Positions 1-8,536 are shown, numbered from the stretch's first letter. The stretch is DNA of 64,000 nt from Massilia aquatica (GCF_011682045.1 NZ_VVIW01000002.1:604843-668842); one strand, 5' to 3'. Made by a program: numbers and translations. The notes: a model not told the origin generated them from the sequence alone.

Positions 1-76
1 ATACGACACGAAACTTTTTTGTCATTGACAGTGCCGAACATGTACACTACGGAAATGTTTTTGCAACTAATATAAC

Positions 77-2245
77 GTGGAGCGCAATTTGCAGGATGAC
101 GAGCAGGGGCCGGGCCATTATCAGCTGAAGCGACTGTTGGGAGAGGGCGGATTCGGGCAAGTCTACGAAGCCTGGGACTCCAAACTCCAGCGTATTATCG
201 CCATCAAGCGGCTCAAGCCGCAACTGCTTTCCTCGCGACCAGACAACCTGCTCGACGAGGCGCGTCTGGCCGCGTCCCTGCGCCATCCCGGCTTCGTGCG
301 CATCTTCTCGATCGAGGGCGACGCCGCCGAGCAATCGATCGTCATGGAGTTCGTCGACGGCTGCACCCTGCGCGAAGCCGGCAAGCAAGGTCCCATGCCC
401 GAAGCGCAGGTGCTGGGCATCGTCGACCAGGTGGCGGACGCTATGTGCGAAGCCCACGACGCCAAACTCATCCACGGCGACATCAAGCCGGCCAACCTGA
501 TGCTCGAACCGGGCGGTCAGGTGCGCATCATGGATTTTGGCCTGGCGCGCAAGATCGACCCGCAGGCCACCGAATCGGTGGTGTTCGACCAGACCGAAGG
601 CACCATCGCCTACCTGGCGCCGGAACTGATGATGGGCTCGACCCTGAGCCCGCAAAGCGATGTGTACGCGCTCGGCGTGGTGATGTACGAGCTGCTCACG
701 GGCACCCGACCGTTTTCGCACTTGAGCGGGCTGGCGCTGGCCGCCGCCCATATCCAGTCATCCTCGAAGCTGTGGCCGTTCGCGCCGGACACCAGCCCGG
801 CCGTGACCGCGCTGGTGCGCGCCATGACGTCGCGCCAGCCCGAGGAGCGGCTCGCCTCGATGCAGGCGGTGCGCGAAGCCGTGCGCGGCGTGCGCGAGGG
901 CCCGGGCGTGCCGCCCACGCCGCCAGCGCTCACGCCAGCTACTGCGCGCGCGCCGTTCGACAAGAAGAAGGCGGCGCTCGCCATCGGCATCGGCGCGCTG
1001 GTGCTCGCGCTGGGCGGGGCGGTGGCGACCGGACGGGTGGGCGACTGGTACCAGCATAACGATCCGTTCTTTTCCGAAGCGAAGGCGATGCAGGCTGGCC
1101 TGACGGCGCTCAAGACCTTCGAGCGGCCAGAAAGCCTCGATCTGGCGATCCGCAACTTCAATGCCATTCTTGAGCATGACCCCAAGCACGCCGCCGCTGC
1201 GGCGGGCTTGTCGTTCGCCTATTGCTTCAAGCAAAACTCTGAAAGCCGCGATAGCACATGGCTGAGCCGTGCCGATGCCAGTGCCCAGTTGGCCCTTAAG
1301 CTCAACGCTCAACTGGCGCTGGGCTACGCTGCGCATGCGGCTGTACGTACCGGCCAGCGCAAGCTTCCCGAAGCGCTACTGCTTGCCGAGCAGGCACTGC
1401 GGCTCGACCCGCTTAACTGGTTTGCGCTGATTGCTAAAACTAACGCACTGACCCGTTCGCGGCGATTTTCCGAGGCTGAGCGCACCGTGCTGCATGCCAT
1501 CAAGATTTATCCAGATGATCATGTGTTGCAAGACTTGCTGGGTACACTCTACTTCGAGCAGGGGCAACTCGAACCAGCCGAGCGGGCCTTCCGGCGCAGC
1601 ATCGCATTGCAGCCGGACACGGTGAAATCCTATGCCAATCTGAGCTTCGTGCTGCAACGCCAGAATCGCATCGACGAGAGTTTGCAAGTGTTGCAGCAAG
1701 GTCTACAAGTACGCCCGACGGGGCAGTTGTACACTAATCTTGGCAACGCCTTGTTCAATCGTGGCGATTATGTTGCCGCGGCCGAGGCATTCGAGCGCGC
1801 CGTCGCACCGCCTCTCGGCACTAACTACGACTACCTTCGCTGGGCAAACCTGGCCGATACCCTGCGCTGGATCCCGGGGCGCCAGGAGGACTCGCGCAAA
1901 GCCTATCGTCGCGCGCTGGGCGTGCTTGAGTCCCTGATCGAACAGGTCCCGGGCGACGCTACCTTGCAGTCGCGCCGGGGGCTCTATGCGGCGCGCCTGG
2001 GTCAGCGTGCCGAGGCTGTCGAGTATACGCAGCGCGCCATCAAGCTGCTGCCGACCGACCCGAATCTCCGTTTTCGCGCAGCCATGGCATACGAATTGCT
2101 TGGCGAACGGGACCGCGCACTTGCAGAACTGACACTGGCGCGCGACAAGGGTTATCCGGCACATCTGATCAATGCAGAACCGGACCTGATCGCGCTGCGG
2201 CGCGATTCACGGTATTTTTATTCCACAACAGAAAGCGATAAATGA
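77..2245 (+). CDS. Membrane-anchored Ser/Thr protein kinase with C-terminal TPR repeats
   Basis: Hanks-type kinase that should phosphorylate Ser/Thr on partner proteins. The glycine-rich loop GEGGFG lies at residues 22-27, the ATP lysine at K44, the catalytic loop HGDIKPAN at 133-140, DFG at 153-155 and APE at 181-183. The catalytic loop has HGD where most kinases have HRD. A single hydrophobic segment at about 299-318 would anchor it in the inner membrane, and residues about 340-710 form TPR-like helical repeats, probably a partner-binding region. The start is a GTG; a nearby upstream ATG runs into a stop. The next gene overlaps its stop by ATGA, so the two are translationally coupled. The adjacent FHA-type activator is a plausible target; that link is inference. 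Confidence 0.92.
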   Translation: MERNLQDDEQGPGHYQLKRLLGEGGFGQVYEAWDSKLQRIIAIKRLKPQLLSSRPDNLLDEARLAASLRHPGFVRIFSIEGDAAEQSIVMEFVDGCTLREAGKQGPMPEAQVLGIVDQVADAMCEAHDAKLIHGDIKPANLMLEPGGQVRIMDFGLARKIDPQATESVVFDQTEGTIAYLAPELMMGSTLSPQSDVYALGVVMYELLTGTRPFSHLSGLALAAAHIQSSSKLWPFAPDTSPAVTALVRAMTSRQPEERLASMQAVREAVRGVREGPGVPPTPPALTPATARAPFDKKKAALAIGIGALVLALGGAVATGRVGDWYQHNDPFFSEAKAMQAGLTALKTFERPESLDLAIRNFNAILEHDPKHAAAAAGLSFAYCFKQNSESRDSTWLSRADASAQLALKLNAQLALGYAAHAAVRTGQRKLPEALLLAEQALRLDPLNWFALIAKTNALTRSRRFSEAERTVLHAIKIYPDDHVLQDLLGTLYFEQGQLEPAERAFRRSIALQPDTVKSYANLSFVLQRQNRIDESLQVLQQGLQVRPTGQLYTNLGNALFNRGDYVAAAEAFERAVAPPLGTNYDYLRWANLADTLRWIPGRQEDSRKAYRRALGVLESLIEQVPGDATLQSRRGLYAARLGQRAEAVEYTQRAIKLLPTDPNLRFRAAMAYELLGERDRALAELTLARDKGYPAHLINAEPDLIALRRDSRYFYSTTESDK

Positions 2246-2871
2246 TGAAGCCGACCTCGATGCTCCTGGAAGCAAATTTCGACATCAACCAGATTGGCGA
2301 AACGCTGGAATGGTCCTTCAGCCGCAAAGACGGCGCAGGCAATCCGCTCAAGGGCCGCTACGCCGGTTCCATCTATTTCACCGTCGGCGAAGAAGTGCAC
2401 ATCCGGGTGCGTGCGGGAGGTTATGAGAAGTTCGAATCATTCAAGGTGCTCGACTGCACCCTGATTACCCGGCCGCAGATCGTTTCCATCGTGCCGGGCT
2501 CGCTGGCGACGTATGCAAAACCGTCGCCCTTCGACGGCACGGTAGGCGCATGCGTCGAGGTTGATCCTGCGCAGTTCGGTTCTGCCCATGGTGCCGAGAG
2601 CGAACAGGATGGACGCAAGTACCATACGATCGCGCGGAAGTGGAAAAACCACCTGACTGTCGCCGAGACCACTGGTCGCTGGGAAATCGCCTTCGTTCTC
2701 ACCGTCGAGATCACGCGCCAGTCCGGCGAGCAGCAACAGCGCGTGTTCGTGTTCGACCCCGAAGGCGAGGTTGGCGCAGGCATCAATCCACCGATCTTTT
2801 GCGATCAGGACGACGGCGTCGCTTGCCAAAATATGCCCGAAGGCGAGGTCGGCGTCGGCTTGCCGACCTGA
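2242..2871 (+). CDS. Hypothetical protein coupled to the kinase
   Basis: A 209-residue protein that I do not recognise. Its ATG overlaps the kinase stop codon in an ATGA junction, which strongly suggests one operon and a joint function. It has no signal peptide or membrane segment. The sequence alternates polar and hydrophobic residues in a way expected of a beta-rich fold. The motif EGEVG occurs twice near the end, about residues 174 and 201, once after FDP and once after MP. It converges on the end of the sigma-54 activator gene with only 5 bases between the stops. It could be a kinase accessory or substrate protein; nothing in the sequence decides this. Confidence 0.8.
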   Translation: MMKPTSMLLEANFDINQIGETLEWSFSRKDGAGNPLKGRYAGSIYFTVGEEVHIRVRAGGYEKFESFKVLDCTLITRPQIVSIVPGSLATYAKPSPFDGTVGACVEVDPAQFGSAHGAESEQDGRKYHTIARKWKNHLTVAETTGRWEIAFVLTVEITRQSGEQQQRVFVFDPEGEVGAGINPPIFCDQDDGVACQNMPEGEVGVGLPT

Positions 2872-2876
2872 GTTTC

Positions 2877-4424
2877 CTAGGCGGCGTCCAGCCCCAGCAC
2901 CCGCAAATGGCGGCGCAGCGCTTCGCTCGGGGTTTTCAGGCGCGACGCGCAGCGCGCCAGGTCGCGGCCATGCGCGCTCAAGGCCGCGTCGAGTTCCTCG
3001 CGCGGAATCAGGGCCGCCGGGCGGATCGCCGGATGCGCCTCGATCAGCTTGTACAGCGAGGGCCGTGACAAGCCCAGCTGCTGGGCCGCGCCGCTGATCT
3101 GCCAGCCGTGTTCTTCCAGCGCGCCGAGCAGGTCGTCGTTGCTGACCTCGGCCAGTTTGCGGCGCGGCGCGCCATCCAGCGGCGCTTTCTGGCTGGCGCT
3201 GCGCGGCTGTTCGGCCGACATGGCGAACATGGCGCTGGCCGGGCGCGCTGTGGCCGGCGCGTGCACGTATTGCGACAACACCGGCCGTTCGCCCGCCTGC
3301 AAGGCCATCACCATCCGGCGCGCCACATTCGCCAACTGGCGGATATTGCCCGGCCAATCGTAATTGCACATTTCACTGACCAGCGCCGGCGGAAACGCCG
3401 CCAGCTCGGCACTGTTCAACTCGCAACCTTTGAGCATGTGCAGCAGCAGTACGCCGATATCCTCGCGCCGCTCGCGCAGGGTCGGCACCCGGATCACGAA
3501 CGCTTCCATGCGACGCAGCAGCGGCTGGTTGAAGCCGCGCGCGTCCAGGTCCTGGTCGGTGGCGGCGATCAGACGCGCCGTGGTGCGCGCATCGGCGCTG
3601 GCGCCGAGCGGGCGGTAGCAGCCCGTTTCCAGCACCCGCAGCAGCATCGGCTGCACCGAAGCCGGGGTGTCGCCCAATTCATCGAGAAACAAGGTGCCGC
3701 CATCGGCCTCGGCAAACAAACCCTGGCGCGGCGCCTGCGCGCCCGTGTAAGCACCCTTGACCGCGCCGAACAGGTCGGCCGCGGCCAGCGACTCGCTCAG
3801 GGTCGCCATGTTCACCGCGACCAGCGGATGGGCGCTGCGCTTGCTGGCCTGGTGGATGGCGCGCGCCGCCACATCCTTGCCGGTGCCGGTCTCGCCCAGC
3901 AGCAGCACGGCCAGGTCGGTCCCCGCCACCTGGCGGATCAGCTCGCGCGTGGCGATGGCGCCGCTGCTCACGCCCAGCAGGCCCGGGAACAGGTTGGGGC
4001 GCGGGAAGCTGGTCATCCAGTGCAGGCACAGCAGTACATGGCCGCCCAGGCCCAGCACCACGCCGCCTCCGATCTCTTCACGTGTAAAGCGGCGCGTGCC
4101 GCTCAGCACCGCGCCGTTGACCTCGAGCGCCATGCGGCTGTCGGGCGCGGCCAGTTCGACGCTATCGTCGCCCAGCCGGCGCACCATCAGCGGCGCGCGC
4201 GCGATCGCCCGGTGGCCGAGCGCGATGCCATCCTGGCCGGGGCGGAAGAACAGCGGCGTGTAGCGGCACACCTCGATCTCGCCTTCCTCGGCCGGGCCGA
4301 TGAACTGCTCGCCGATGCGCTCCGTTTCCGGGTGCCACAGAATGGTCAGGCCCAGCAAGGCACTTGTGATGCCATTCTTTTGCGAGAATAGCTGGGTCGT
4401 CAGCGTGTTATCAACATCATTCAC
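2877..4424 (-). CDS. Sigma-54-dependent transcriptional activator with FHA sensor domain
   Basis: A 515-residue enhancer-binding protein. From the chosen start, residues about 35-135 look like an FHA phosphothreonine-binding domain. The AAA+ sigma-54 domain follows, with Walker A GETGTGKD at about 177-184, the sigma-54 contact loop GAYTGA at 224-229 (the usual GAFTGA with Y for F) and Walker B at about 242-252. A Fis-type helix-turn-helix is near the C-terminus. I chose the GTG at 4424 because GGAG lies 6 bases upstream; an ATG at 4481 in the same frame lacks a good site. FHA replaces the usual receiver domain, so activation by a Ser/Thr kinase, probably the neighbour, is likely. A consensus sigma-54 promoter lies just upstream, facing away. 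Confidence 0.92.
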   Translation of the reverse strand: MNDVDNTLTTQLFSQKNGITSALLGLTILWHPETERIGEQFIGPAEEGEIEVCRYTPLFFRPGQDGIALGHRAIARAPLMVRRLGDDSVELAAPDSRMALEVNGAVLSGTRRFTREEIGGGVVLGLGGHVLLCLHWMTSFPRPNLFPGLLGVSSGAIATRELIRQVAGTDLAVLLLGETGTGKDVAARAIHQASKRSAHPLVAVNMATLSESLAAADLFGAVKGAYTGAQAPRQGLFAEADGGTLFLDELGDTPASVQPMLLRVLETGCYRPLGASADARTTARLIAATDQDLDARGFNQPLLRRMEAFVIRVPTLRERREDIGVLLLHMLKGCELNSAELAAFPPALVSEMCNYDWPGNIRQLANVARRMVMALQAGERPVLSQYVHAPATARPASAMFAMSAEQPRSASQKAPLDGAPRRKLAEVSNDDLLGALEEHGWQISGAAQQLGLSRPSLYKLIEAHPAIRPAALIPREELDAALSAHGRDLARCASRLKTPSEALRRHLRVLGLDAA

Positions 4425-4483
4425 CGGGGTCTCCGTGGCACAGCGTTTAATAGTTTGCCAATTATAAGGCAAGTACGACAATT

Positions 4484-4536
4484 GTTGACATGTAAAGAGG
4501 GGTCCGCTTACACGTGTTTTACACGTCGCGTGTCAA
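4484..4536. promoter_or_regulatory. Cluster of ACATGTAAA / TTTACACG half-sites (putative activator sites)
   Basis: ACATGTAAAG (4488-4497), CTTACACGTG (4507-4516) and TTTTACACGTCG (4517-4528) resemble the arms of the perfect palindrome at 4575-4600. They lie about 130-180 bases upstream of the sigma-54 promoter, the normal range for enhancer sites, and close to the activator gene's own start, so they may also autoregulate it. Confidence 0.5.
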
Positions 4537-4574
4537 TTCCGCTTCGGGTGCTGGCATGTCAGCTTTCCGCCCGA

Positions 4575-4600
4575 CATGTAAATGACGCTGCATTTACATG
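4575..4600. promoter_or_regulatory. Perfect palindromic upstream activating site
   Basis: CATGTAAATG and its exact reverse complement CATTTACATG are separated by six bases (ACGCTG). The site is centred about 76 bases upstream of the -24 element at 4664. This fits an enhancer for the divergently encoded FHA sigma-54 activator. The assignment of the protein to the site is inference. Confidence 0.7.
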
Positions 4601-4663
4601 CTCGTTTACATCATTTACCTAAAAACAAGACGCATTTGCCGCTGATTTTCACGCTTATCAAGC

Positions 4664-4679
4664 TGGCACGCTAGTTGCT
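4664..4679 (+). promoter_or_regulatory. Sigma-54 (-24/-12) promoter
   Basis: TGGCACG, four bases, then TTGCT matches the sigma-54 consensus TGGCACG-N4-TTGCW at every defined position. Transcription should start near 4690, just before a small hairpin (4691-4708) in the leader of the triple-repeat gene. Confidence 0.93.
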
Positions 4680-4741
4680 AAGTATCTATCGCGGCCTGTT
4701 CGGGCCGCAAGTAGCTAATGCTTGATAGAGAGTTGGGAAAC

Positions 4742-5566
4742 ATGGGTATCGTGATCGAAAGTTATGCATTCGTTGGCGTGGCAACCCGGGCAACCGGGCC
4801 GACGGCGCAGGTTTGGCTGCCGCCGGGCTTCACGCTCACCGGCGGCGGCGCCTACGACATGGGCCGCGGCACCTCGAACACGCTGACCGCCTGCTACCCG
4901 ACCCGCAACCAGGCCGGCGTCTACACCGGCTGGGCGGCGGCCGGGCGCGACTTCGGCCTGGCCGATCCGGTGCCGCTGGCCGTGTACGCGGTCGGCATCC
5001 GCATCACCCGCGACGGCGAGCCGGTCACGGTCGAGCAGCAAGTGTTTTCGGCCACCAGCGCGCTGGTCTCGGACCCGGGCGTGAGCGTCAAGCTCGGCGC
5101 CGGCTGGATCGGCACCGGCGGCGGCGCCCAGGATAACTACGCCACGCCCGTCAACGGCAACATGCTCACCGCCAGCTACCCGCTGATCGGCGCCGACGGC
5201 AATATCTGCGGCTGGAGCGCCTCCGGACGCGAGCACGACGCCGTCGACCAGGCCCGCGTGACCGCCTTTGTGATCGGCATCCGTACCGGACCCGACGTGG
5301 CGCTCGCAGCGCGCATTGTCTCGAACACCAGCCTGCTGACCGGCTACCCGAGCGCGCTGGTGGCCGTCCCTCACGGCAATGCCGTGGTGGCCGGCGGCGG
5401 CGCCTTGGTCGGGGAGAGCGGGCGCAATTCCATGCTGAGCGCCTCATGCCCGATCATCAGCAGCCAGGACGGCCGCCTGACCGGCTGGTTCGCCGCCCGC
5501 AAAGTACAAAAATCGGCCCCGCCGAGTGGCATTACCGCCTATGGAGTCTTGCTTGAAGCTGCGTGA
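4742..5566 (+). CDS. Triple-repeat beta-rich protein, output gene of the sigma-54 promoter
   Basis: A 274-residue protein made of three tandem repeats of about 85 residues. Each has a GGGA stretch, then L(T/S)A.(Y/C)P about 15-20 residues later, then GW.A..R or GWFAAR, then a closing AY..G or AF.IGIR strand. The regular spacing suggests a three-fold beta structure. No signal peptide is seen, so it is cytoplasmic or leaves by a non-Sec route. I prefer the ATG at 4742 because GGGA lies 5 bases before it; an in-frame ATG at 4718 would add eight residues. Function unknown. The GGG / SYP / GW / VYA pattern recalls C-terminal beta domains of some bacterial collagen-like surface proteins, but this is from memory and weak. 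Confidence 0.85.
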   Translation: MGIVIESYAFVGVATRATGPTAQVWLPPGFTLTGGGAYDMGRGTSNTLTACYPTRNQAGVYTGWAAAGRDFGLADPVPLAVYAVGIRITRDGEPVTVEQQVFSATSALVSDPGVSVKLGAGWIGTGGGAQDNYATPVNGNMLTASYPLIGADGNICGWSASGREHDAVDQARVTAFVIGIRTGPDVALAARIVSNTSLLTGYPSALVAVPHGNAVVAGGGALVGESGRNSMLSASCPIISSQDGRLTGWFAARKVQKSAPPSGITAYGVLLEAA

Positions 5567-5735
5567 CTGGATCCTGGTGCTGATGGCCGTGCTGGCGCTG
5601 GCGGCCGACCTGCCCGAGCGCGCCGCCATGTCCGGCAAGCAGCCCACAACCGCCCTGACAACCGGGCCCGCGCCAGCGCAGCCGGCCCCGGTACCTTATA
5701 ACCTCGATCGAACGAGGGATACCGCCAGACGATAG
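5541..5735 (+). CDS. Possible small membrane or secreted protein overlapping the repeat gene
   Basis: A 64-codon frame starting inside the end of the triple-repeat gene. It opens with a lysine/arginine and then a hydrophobic run (about residues 8-22) ending in alanines, like a signal peptide or membrane anchor. The rest is rich in Pro, Ala and Thr. There is no convincing ribosome binding site; translation could be coupled to the upstream stop at 5566. A strong terminator follows at 5784, so if real it is the last gene of the sigma-54 transcript. It could also be a chance frame. Confidence 0.35.
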   Translation: MESCLKLRDWILVLMAVLALAADLPERAAMSGKQPTTALTTGPAPAQPAPVPYNLDRTRDTARR

Positions 5736-5783
5736 GCGGATGGCGTTCCACCACGCCCGCCGCCACTGATGTCGTCTTCTTTT

Positions 5784-5811
5784 AACGCGCACCAAGGTGC
5801 GCGTTTTTTTT
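5784..5811 (+). terminator. Rho-independent terminator of the sigma-54 operon
   Basis: AACGCGCACC, AA loop, GGTGCGCGTT: a perfect 10-bp stem followed by an eight-T run on the plus strand. Confidence 0.93.
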
Positions 5812-5861
5812 CGCCGTGCCGTGCCGCCTATAATCGGGTTTTCACCCCGACGGGAGCAAGC

Positions 5862-6410
5862 ATGTTCACCATTCGCCTCGCACGCATGTCCGAAAAACCG
5901 CTGCTGGAAGAGCTGATTGCGCGCTCGGGGATCGGCCTGGCCGACGGCTTTTACACGCCGCCGCAAGCCGCCGCCATCACGCGCGAGGTGTTCGGGGTGG
6001 ACAGCGCCCTGGTCGAAGACGGCACCTATTTCGCCATCGAGGACGAGGGCAGGGTGGTGGCCTGCGGCGGCTGGAGCCGGCGCGCCACCGACTTTGGCGG
6101 CGATGGCGCCAAGCATGGCAACGACCGCCTGCTCGATCCGGCCACCGAGCCGGCCCGCATCCGTGCCTTTTTCGTCGACCCGGCGATGGCGCGGCGCGGG
6201 CTGGGCAGCATGCTGCTGCGGCACTGCATCGATGCTGCCGCACAGGCCGGCTTTGGTTCGCTGGAACTGGTCTCGACCATGCCGGGCGAGCCCTTGTACC
6301 TGGCGCACGGTTTCGTGGCGATCGAACCGATCGCGCTGGCGCTGGCCGATGGCGTGGTGGTCAGGCTGACCCGCATGCGACGCAGCCTGGCACTCCAGCC
6401 TGGCTGCTGA
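5862..6410 (+). CDS. GNAT family N-acetyltransferase
   Basis: A 182-residue GNAT-type acetyltransferase that should transfer an acetyl group from acetyl-CoA to an unidentified amine. The N-terminal strand TIRLARMSEKPLL is typical. The acetyl-CoA region reads IRAFFVDPAMARRGLGSMLL, with the R/Q-x-x-G-x-G/A element as RRGLGS. The C-terminal part has AHGFVAIEP, the usual final strand. The ATG at 5862 is preceded by GGGAG 6-7 bases upstream; the open frame extends further up but into the preceding terminator, so the longer form is unlikely. It is monocistronic between a terminator and the PEP-CTERM genes. Substrate unknown. Confidence 0.9.
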   Translation: MFTIRLARMSEKPLLEELIARSGIGLADGFYTPPQAAAITREVFGVDSALVEDGTYFAIEDEGRVVACGGWSRRATDFGGDGAKHGNDRLLDPATEPARIRAFFVDPAMARRGLGSMLLRHCIDAAAQAGFGSLELVSTMPGEPLYLAHGFVAIEPIALALADGVVVRLTRMRRSLALQPGC

Positions 6411-6542
6411 CACGCCCGAACGCCTTCGGAATCCACTTGGCAGCGTGAAATTTGTATAAATTGAACAACAAATCATCGCGTGTGCAGCGGGCGCTGCTAT
6501 ATTGTCATTCTCGATAATTTTGTTATTAAATTAAGGCATTCC

Positions 6543-7412
6543 ATGAACAAATTCGCCGTAGGCGTGGTGATCGCGGCCACGCTGGCGTCACCGCTGCTGG
6601 CCCAGGCACAGGTGCGCGCTGACGCCAGCCTGAGCAATTTCTCGTACACCCTGGTTGATTTGTTGCCCGACGATGGCATCGTGCCCTCGCTCACCATCGT
6701 CGTGCCCGCAGATTATGCCGGCGCCTCCCAGATTTCTGCCTACCTCAGGCAGTATGGCGACACGGTCCCATCGCTGGACGACAAACGTACCCAATATACC
6801 ACCCGCTATAACCGCGACATCAATGCGCGTCTCGACACGGCTGCCGGCAAGTCAGGCGCCAGCGTGACCGGTACTGATTTCGCTTCACTGCAATTTCGCA
6901 CCACGGTCTCGACCACCAGCTCCGTTGCCGGAACCCGGCAGACGTATGCGTCCGCCAGTGCCAACATTGTCGAGTTCGTGCTCTCGCCGGGCACCCAGGT
7001 CTCGTTCTTCGCCGACTTCAACGGCAGCGCGTCCGCGGCGAAGCCGGCAAGCAGTCTGTTTCGGGAAGATGCGCAAATCGATGGTTCTTTTTCTTTAGTC
7101 GGCTATGTGCAGGACCAGGTGATCGGCGGGGACTCGAAAACGATCAGGGTGAAAGCGGCGAACGGTTATTACGACGCAAGTCCTCCTCCCATTGCGTCGA
7201 GCAGTGAGCGTTTTTCGCTGACGTTCGATAACAACTCGGCGTTGTCATCGAATCTGAACTTGAAGTTTTCCTTGACCTCGTCCGCGGACAGTCAGTACTA
7301 CAGCATGCTGCCACTGCCGGTACCCGAGCCGGCCACCACGGCCATGCTGCTTGCCGGACTGGGCCTGGTCGCGGGCGCAGCGCGCCGCCGCCGCAAGGTC
7401 CAGGGTAACTAA
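6543..7412 (+). CDS. PEP-CTERM sorted exported protein, type A, copy 1
   Basis: A 289-residue exported protein. It has an N-terminal signal peptide ending near AQAQ and a C-terminal PEP-CTERM signal: VPEPAT, a hydrophobic helix, then an RRRR cluster. In this family the tail is recognised by an exosortase/archaeosortase-type enzyme and the protein goes to the envelope or the exopolysaccharide matrix; no exosortase gene is in the window. The mature N-terminus carries the motif NFSYTLVDLLPDDGI shared by four proteins in this window. It is closest to the protein at 39286-40158. The middle is Ser/Thr/Ala-rich. The next gene starts 24 bases downstream and is a paralogue. Exact role unknown. Confidence 0.9.
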   Translation: MNKFAVGVVIAATLASPLLAQAQVRADASLSNFSYTLVDLLPDDGIVPSLTIVVPADYAGASQISAYLRQYGDTVPSLDDKRTQYTTRYNRDINARLDTAAGKSGASVTGTDFASLQFRTTVSTTSSVAGTRQTYASASANIVEFVLSPGTQVSFFADFNGSASAAKPASSLFREDAQIDGSFSLVGYVQDQVIGGDSKTIRVKAANGYYDASPPPIASSSERFSLTFDNNSALSSNLNLKFSLTSSADSQYYSMLPLPVPEPATTAMLLAGLGLVAGAARRRRKVQGN

Positions 7413-7436
7413 CTCATTATTCAACTCAGGATTTTT

Positions 7437-8294
7437 ATGAAGACAATCGTTACCACGCTGGTACTGGGCGCAACGCTCGCCGTGCCGCTGTCGGCCAGCG
7501 CGCAAGTGAGCGCGCAAGGCACCTTGACCAATTTTTCTTACTCGCTGGTGGACTTGCTGCCGAACGACGGCATCGCGCCATCGCTGTCGATCGTCAAGCC
7601 GCTGTATCCCGCGCAGCTGGGCATCCGCGCCATCGGCGATATCAGCGAAACCGGCTTGCGCCAGAACCGCGAGAGCAGCGAAGACAATTCGCGCTTGCTG
7701 TACAGCCGCGATCTCGACGCAGGCATATCCCTCGCGCAGGGCACCGCGGTGTCGACCGTCAGCGGCACCAATTTCCAGACCCTGGCCTTGAGTACGGCCG
7801 CGTCGACCAAAAACGGCGCCGGCTACGAGCGCAGGGTGGTCGCGTCGAATTACGTGATGATCGAAGAATTCGTCCTTTCGCCCGGTACTGAGGTCAGGTT
7901 CTTTGCCGACGTGCGTGGCAGCGTGGCGAAAGCACTGCCAAGCACCAATACCCTGAAAGAGAGTTCGGAACTCTCGGCCTCGATGAGCTTCCCTGAATTC
8001 AGCGCCAACGGCTACCCGGATTTCGTTTCGGAGTTCAGCATGCGAGCGCCGTCCTGGAGCGCCGATCCGAACGCGCCGTACTCGGAGTCGGCCAGCGAGC
8101 GCTTGTCGATCATGTTCCAGAACACGGCGAAAACGTCGTGGAAGCTGAAGGTGGAGCTCACCTTGTGGTCGGAAGCGAACTCGCTCGATACCTCGCCGGT
8201 GGCCAGTCCGGTGCCGGAGCCGGCGACGTACGGCATGCTCCTTGCAGGCCTGGCGCTGGTGGCGGGTGTGGCGCGCCGCAAGCGGCCTGCCTGA
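7437..8294 (+). CDS. PEP-CTERM sorted exported protein, type B, copy 1
   Basis: A 285-residue paralogue of the preceding gene. It has a signal peptide ending in SASAQ, the shared motif NFSYSLVDLLPNDGI, a Ser/Thr-rich middle and a C-terminal VPEPATYGMLLAG helix followed by RRKR. AGGA lies 5-6 bases before the ATG. It is most like the gene at 38304-39167, so the A-B pair as a unit exists twice in the window. It probably shares a transcript with the type A gene. No enzymatic motif is visible; an extracellular matrix role would follow from the family but is not shown here. Confidence 0.9.
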   Translation: MKTIVTTLVLGATLAVPLSASAQVSAQGTLTNFSYSLVDLLPNDGIAPSLSIVKPLYPAQLGIRAIGDISETGLRQNRESSEDNSRLLYSRDLDAGISLAQGTAVSTVSGTNFQTLALSTAASTKNGAGYERRVVASNYVMIEEFVLSPGTEVRFFADVRGSVAKALPSTNTLKESSELSASMSFPEFSANGYPDFVSEFSMRAPSWSADPNAPYSESASERLSIMFQNTAKTSWKLKVELTLWSEANSLDTSPVASPVPEPATYGMLLAGLALVAGVARRKRPA

Positions 8295-8305
8295 GTGTTT
8301 GTTGC

Positions 8306-8325
8306 ATGCGGGCGCGCGCCCGCAT
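8306..8325. terminator. GC-rich perfect palindrome after the PEP-CTERM pair
   Basis: ATGCGGGCGC and its reverse complement abut to form a perfect 20-base palindrome 12 bases after the stop. There is no T-run, so it may be a weak terminator or an mRNA 3'-end stabiliser. Confidence 0.4.
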
Positions 8326-8347
8326 GGTGTGATGAGCGCAGCGGCCC

Positions 8348-8536
8348 TTAGGCCAGGATGTTGAGTAAACGATCCAGGCCCGTGTAAGTGAGCGCCGCGT
8401 CGGCCTGGGCGCGCACCACCGGCTTGGCGTGAAACGCCACCGACCGGACGGCGACGCTCATCATGGCCAGGTCATTGGCGCCGTCGCCCATGACAATCGC
8501 CTGCGCCGTGTCGATGCCGATCTCAAGGCACACGCG
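8348..8536 (-). pseudogene. Duplicated 3' fragment of serB
   Basis: 189 bases that align without gaps to the last 189 bases of the intact serB (9213-9401, constant offset 865). The translated fragment keeps the HAD motif GDGANDLAMM but differs from intact SerB at about eight of 60 positions. Homology stops abruptly at 8536 inside AAGGCACACGCG. It lacks the catalytic DMDST motif and cannot be functional. It forms one side of a direct repeat that brackets the foreign-looking segment 8537-9212. Confidence 0.9.

Noticed and set aside
1..76. TTGACA at 25-30 as promoter of the kinase gene
   Set aside because: No acceptable -10 box occurs at a spacing of 16-18; the next AT-rich hexamer is only 12 bases away.
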